A stretch of 64,000 bases of DNA from UBA2040 sp963977135 (GTDB lineage: Bacteria; Bacteroidota; Bacteroidia; Flavobacteriales_D; Crocinitomicaceae). Location: assembly GCA_963977135.1 (NCBI GenBank), contig CAXBNN010000004.1, forward strand, positions 235,907 to 299,906, in the 5' to 3' direction. Positions within the stretch are counted from its first letter, which is position 1, and each line of letters begins with the position of its first letter. The translations under genes were made by a program, and so were the position numbers. Shown here in pieces: positions 62,579-64,000 of this stretch. The notes beneath the pieces were generated by a model, which was not told the DNA's origin, searched no databases, and worked only from the letters and a program-made list of their open reading frames with translations.

Positions 62579-63042
62579 TCTTTTCCGAAGGAATGAACGT
62601 CGTTGTGGCTTTCTTCGATAGAATCCTTTATTTTTTCAATTGCCTTCGTTAAAAGGAAGATATCGACCGTTACATATTGCCCCAGCCATTCCCAGCTTTC
62701 TTTTTCTCCATCGATTGCCAATGCCATGTGATACAATTGATCCATTTTATGAGCCTTTAACCAGTTTTGCGCTTGAACTTTACCTTCTGCGGCATTGATC
62801 ATTGCCATTAAATGAGGATAGCCATTGTTCATAAGCCAGTCTCTTGCCTCGTTTTTTAGATGAATTGCTTGACCTGCCATAATCAACTCCTTGTAACCAT
62901 TCTCCAATAACCACTTCGAAATATCGACATTCCCCTCCAAGGATTTTGTCCATGCCATAATGATTTTTGGAGTATAAGTAATATCCTTCATACTCTTGAC
63001 TTCCAATGGCTTGTTGTTTCTATCTTTCTTTCGACCAAACAT
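62575..63042 (-). CDS. Uncharacterised protein with 25-residue Trp-Leu tandem repeats
   Basis: I recognise no family for this 155-residue cytoplasmic protein. After a Lys/Arg-rich start (MFGRKKDRNNKP), residues 44-118 form three consecutive repeats of exactly 25 residues, each beginning Trp-Leu at W44, W69 and W94, with a fourth start at W119. Each unit reads roughly W-L-x3-G/K-Y/M-x2-L-x-x-x-x-x-A-x9, a likely helix-turn-helix pair; a half unit precedes the first copy. Its ATG overlaps the stop of the SpmA-SpmB gene (TAATG), so the two are translationally coupled. It may be a binding scaffold, perhaps for that membrane protein; function unknown. Confidence 0.75.
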   Translation of the reverse strand: MFGRKKDRNNKPLEVKSMKDITYTPKIIMAWTKSLEGNVDISKWLLENGYKELIMAGQAIHLKNEARDWLMNNGYPHLMAMINAAEGKVQAQNWLKAHKMDQLYHMALAIDGEKESWEWLGQYVTVDIFLLTKAIEKIKDSIEESHNDVHSFGKD

Positions 63043-64000
63043 TAACTTACTGAATAAAATAAGTATGAAATAAAGATTGCAGCGATGATTCCTGCTAAAT
63101 CAGCTATCAAACCTGCCCCAGCTGCATAACGCGTGTTTTTCACTCCAACTGAACCGAAATAAACTGCTAATACATAGAATGTTGTCTCTGTGCTTCCTTG
63201 AAAGGTTGCAGCCACTTTACCTGCAAATGAATCTACTCCATGTGTTTCGAAAACTTCGAGCATTAAACCCCTTGCTCCGGATCCGCTAAACGGTTTCATA
63301 AGTGCTACTGGTAATGCTTCAACGAATTCAGTTGCACTTATCCCCATGAAAACCAAAGTATATTCTATTCCTCTTAAAACTTCGTTCAAAGCACCAGAAG
63401 TTCGGAAGATAGCCAAAGCAGCCAACATGGCTACTAAATATGGAACGACGGTAATTGCTACTTCAAAACCGCCTTTTGCGCCTTCTATGAATTCTTCATA
63501 AACATTCACTTTCTTGCGCATTGCCATGATTAAAAAGGCTGCGATAATAAGAATCAGCAATAAATTTCCACCCACATTTGAAATGGTCGCCGTAGATTCA
63601 GGGTAATGCCAAACAAAATAAAGCAAACCAGCCACAAACGCAATTAAACCGCCCAAATAGCCCAAAATAACAGGGTGAAATAAATCAACTTTCTGACGGA
63701 TACTAACGTATAGCATTCCGATTATGGTTGAACAAAAAGTCGCTAATAGAATTGGCAGAAACACTTCCGAAGGAGCAGTTGATCCAGCAACGCTGCGATA
63801 TGCTAGAATAGAAACGGGAATCAGTGTAAGTCCAGATGTATTCAAAACCAAAAACATGATTTGAGCGTTCGTAGCTTTTTCAGGCTCAGGATTCAATTCT
63901 TGCAGTTCCTTCATCGCTTTTAAACCAAGTGGAGTAGCGGCATTGTCCAAACCAAGCATATTGGCGCTAAAATTCATCATCATGGAACCAACAGCTGGAT
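63042..64000 (-). CDS. SpmA-SpmB fusion (nucleoside-recognition domain) membrane protein, 5' end outside window
   Basis: The frame stays open to the right edge (PAVGSMMMNFSANMLGLDNAATPLGLKAM at the border), so the start is missing; the ATG cluster at 63983 is internal. The N-terminal half, with NISANMLG-type LGLDNAATPLGLKAM and NTSGLTLIPVSILAYR, resembles spore maturation protein A. After a linker near DLFHPVILGYLGG, the second half (KVNVYEEFIEGAKGGFEVAITVVPYLVAMLAAL) resembles spore maturation protein B. Both belong to the nucleoside-recognition/Gate family of transporters. About nine transmembrane helices are seen. The organism shows no sign of sporulation; the fused form is common in non-sporeformers, and its substrate is unknown. 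The repeat-protein gene overlaps its stop. Confidence 0.88.
   Translation of the reverse strand, partial: PAVGSMMMNFSANMLGLDNAATPLGLKAMKELQELNPEPEKATNAQIMFLVLNTSGLTLIPVSILAYRSVAGSTAPSEVFLPILLATFCSTIIGMLYVSIRQKVDLFHPVILGYLGGLIAFVAGLLYFVWHYPESTATISNVGGNLLLILIIAAFLIMAMRKKVNVYEEFIEGAKGGFEVAITVVPYLVAMLAALAIFRTSGALNEVLRGIEYTLVFMGISATEFVEALPVALMKPFSGSGARGLMLEVFETHGVDSFAGKVAATFQGSTETTFYVLAVYFGSVGVKNTRYAAGAGLIADLAGIIAAIFISYLFYSVS

Noticed and set aside
1..64000. CRISPR array, prophage, insertion sequence or rRNA operon
   Set aside because: No regularly spaced direct repeats, integrase or transposase genes, phage structural genes or rRNA sequence were found in reading both strands.

Overview
The window is one contiguous, AT-rich chromosomal stretch of a Bacteroidota bacterium, most likely a marine or aquatic member of the Flavobacteriales (Crocinitomicaceae/Cryomorphaceae-like; inferred, not proven). 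Support: three proteins end in type A and one in type B sorting domains of the type IX secretion system (T9SS); start regions carry the Bacteroidota -7 promoter box TAnnTTTG; and many genes belong to families largely restricted to the phylum (DUF5723-like barrel, DUF4834, DUF2520, FadL-like porin, TerB/FHA-like ABC exporter, a 1118-residue SecA). No rRNA, CRISPR array, insertion sequence or prophage is visible.

Layout. 1-3.8 kb: three overlapping secreted or outer-membrane genes, the first cut by the window edge. 3.8-8.5 kb (minus): secA, a DUF2520 dehydrogenase-like gene and a KdsC-type phosphatase. 8.7-15.6 kb (plus): guaA, a LysM/periplasmic-binding fusion, hemF and a large type B-sorted surface protein. 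15.8-25.9 kb (plus): carB, DUF4834, a YfhO membrane protein, then a tight five-gene set (CMP-sugar synthetase, HpcH/HpaI aldolase, NAD epimerase, HAD phosphatase, D-2-hydroxyacid dehydrogenase). 25.9-31.9 kb: surface-glycan genes (methyltransferase-like protein, possible glycosyltransferase, LamG protein, DUF115/GT42-like protein, GT2 transferase, flippase). 31.9-38 kb: DUF1573 lipoprotein, S41 protease, NlpC/P60 peptidase, agmatinase-like enzyme and a SpeD-SpeE fusion. 38.3-45 kb: kelch/T9SS protein, TIGR02757 protein, lolD, ribBA, clpB. 45-55.5 kb: glucosaminidase, a helical-repeat protein, FadL-like porin, Tyr/Asn-rich lipoprotein, proS, two tandem tRNA-Glu genes, rpsT, a barrel protein and fabG. 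55.6-64 kb: ABC exporter operon, hemB, site-2 protease, Smr protein, a protein with exact 25-residue tandem repeats, and a SpmA-SpmB fusion cut by the right edge.

How they work together. Much of the window is core metabolism (GMP, carbamoyl phosphate, heme, riboflavin, spermidine, fatty acid) and protein handling (SecA, ClpB, ProS, S20). The accessory theme is the cell surface. The best candidate for an undescribed system is the 21.9-31.9 kb block. Its gene content predicts a 2-keto-3-deoxy sugar acid made by a pyruvate aldolase (rather than a PEP-dependent NeuB/KdsA synthase), activated with CMP, and possibly transferred by a DUF115 protein resembling GT42 sialyltransferases. This is inference from gene content and visible catalytic residues. 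Other points of interest are the 25-residue Trp-Leu repeat protein and promoter boxes so close to the guaA, flippase and hemB starts that leaderless or very short-leader mRNAs are predicted.
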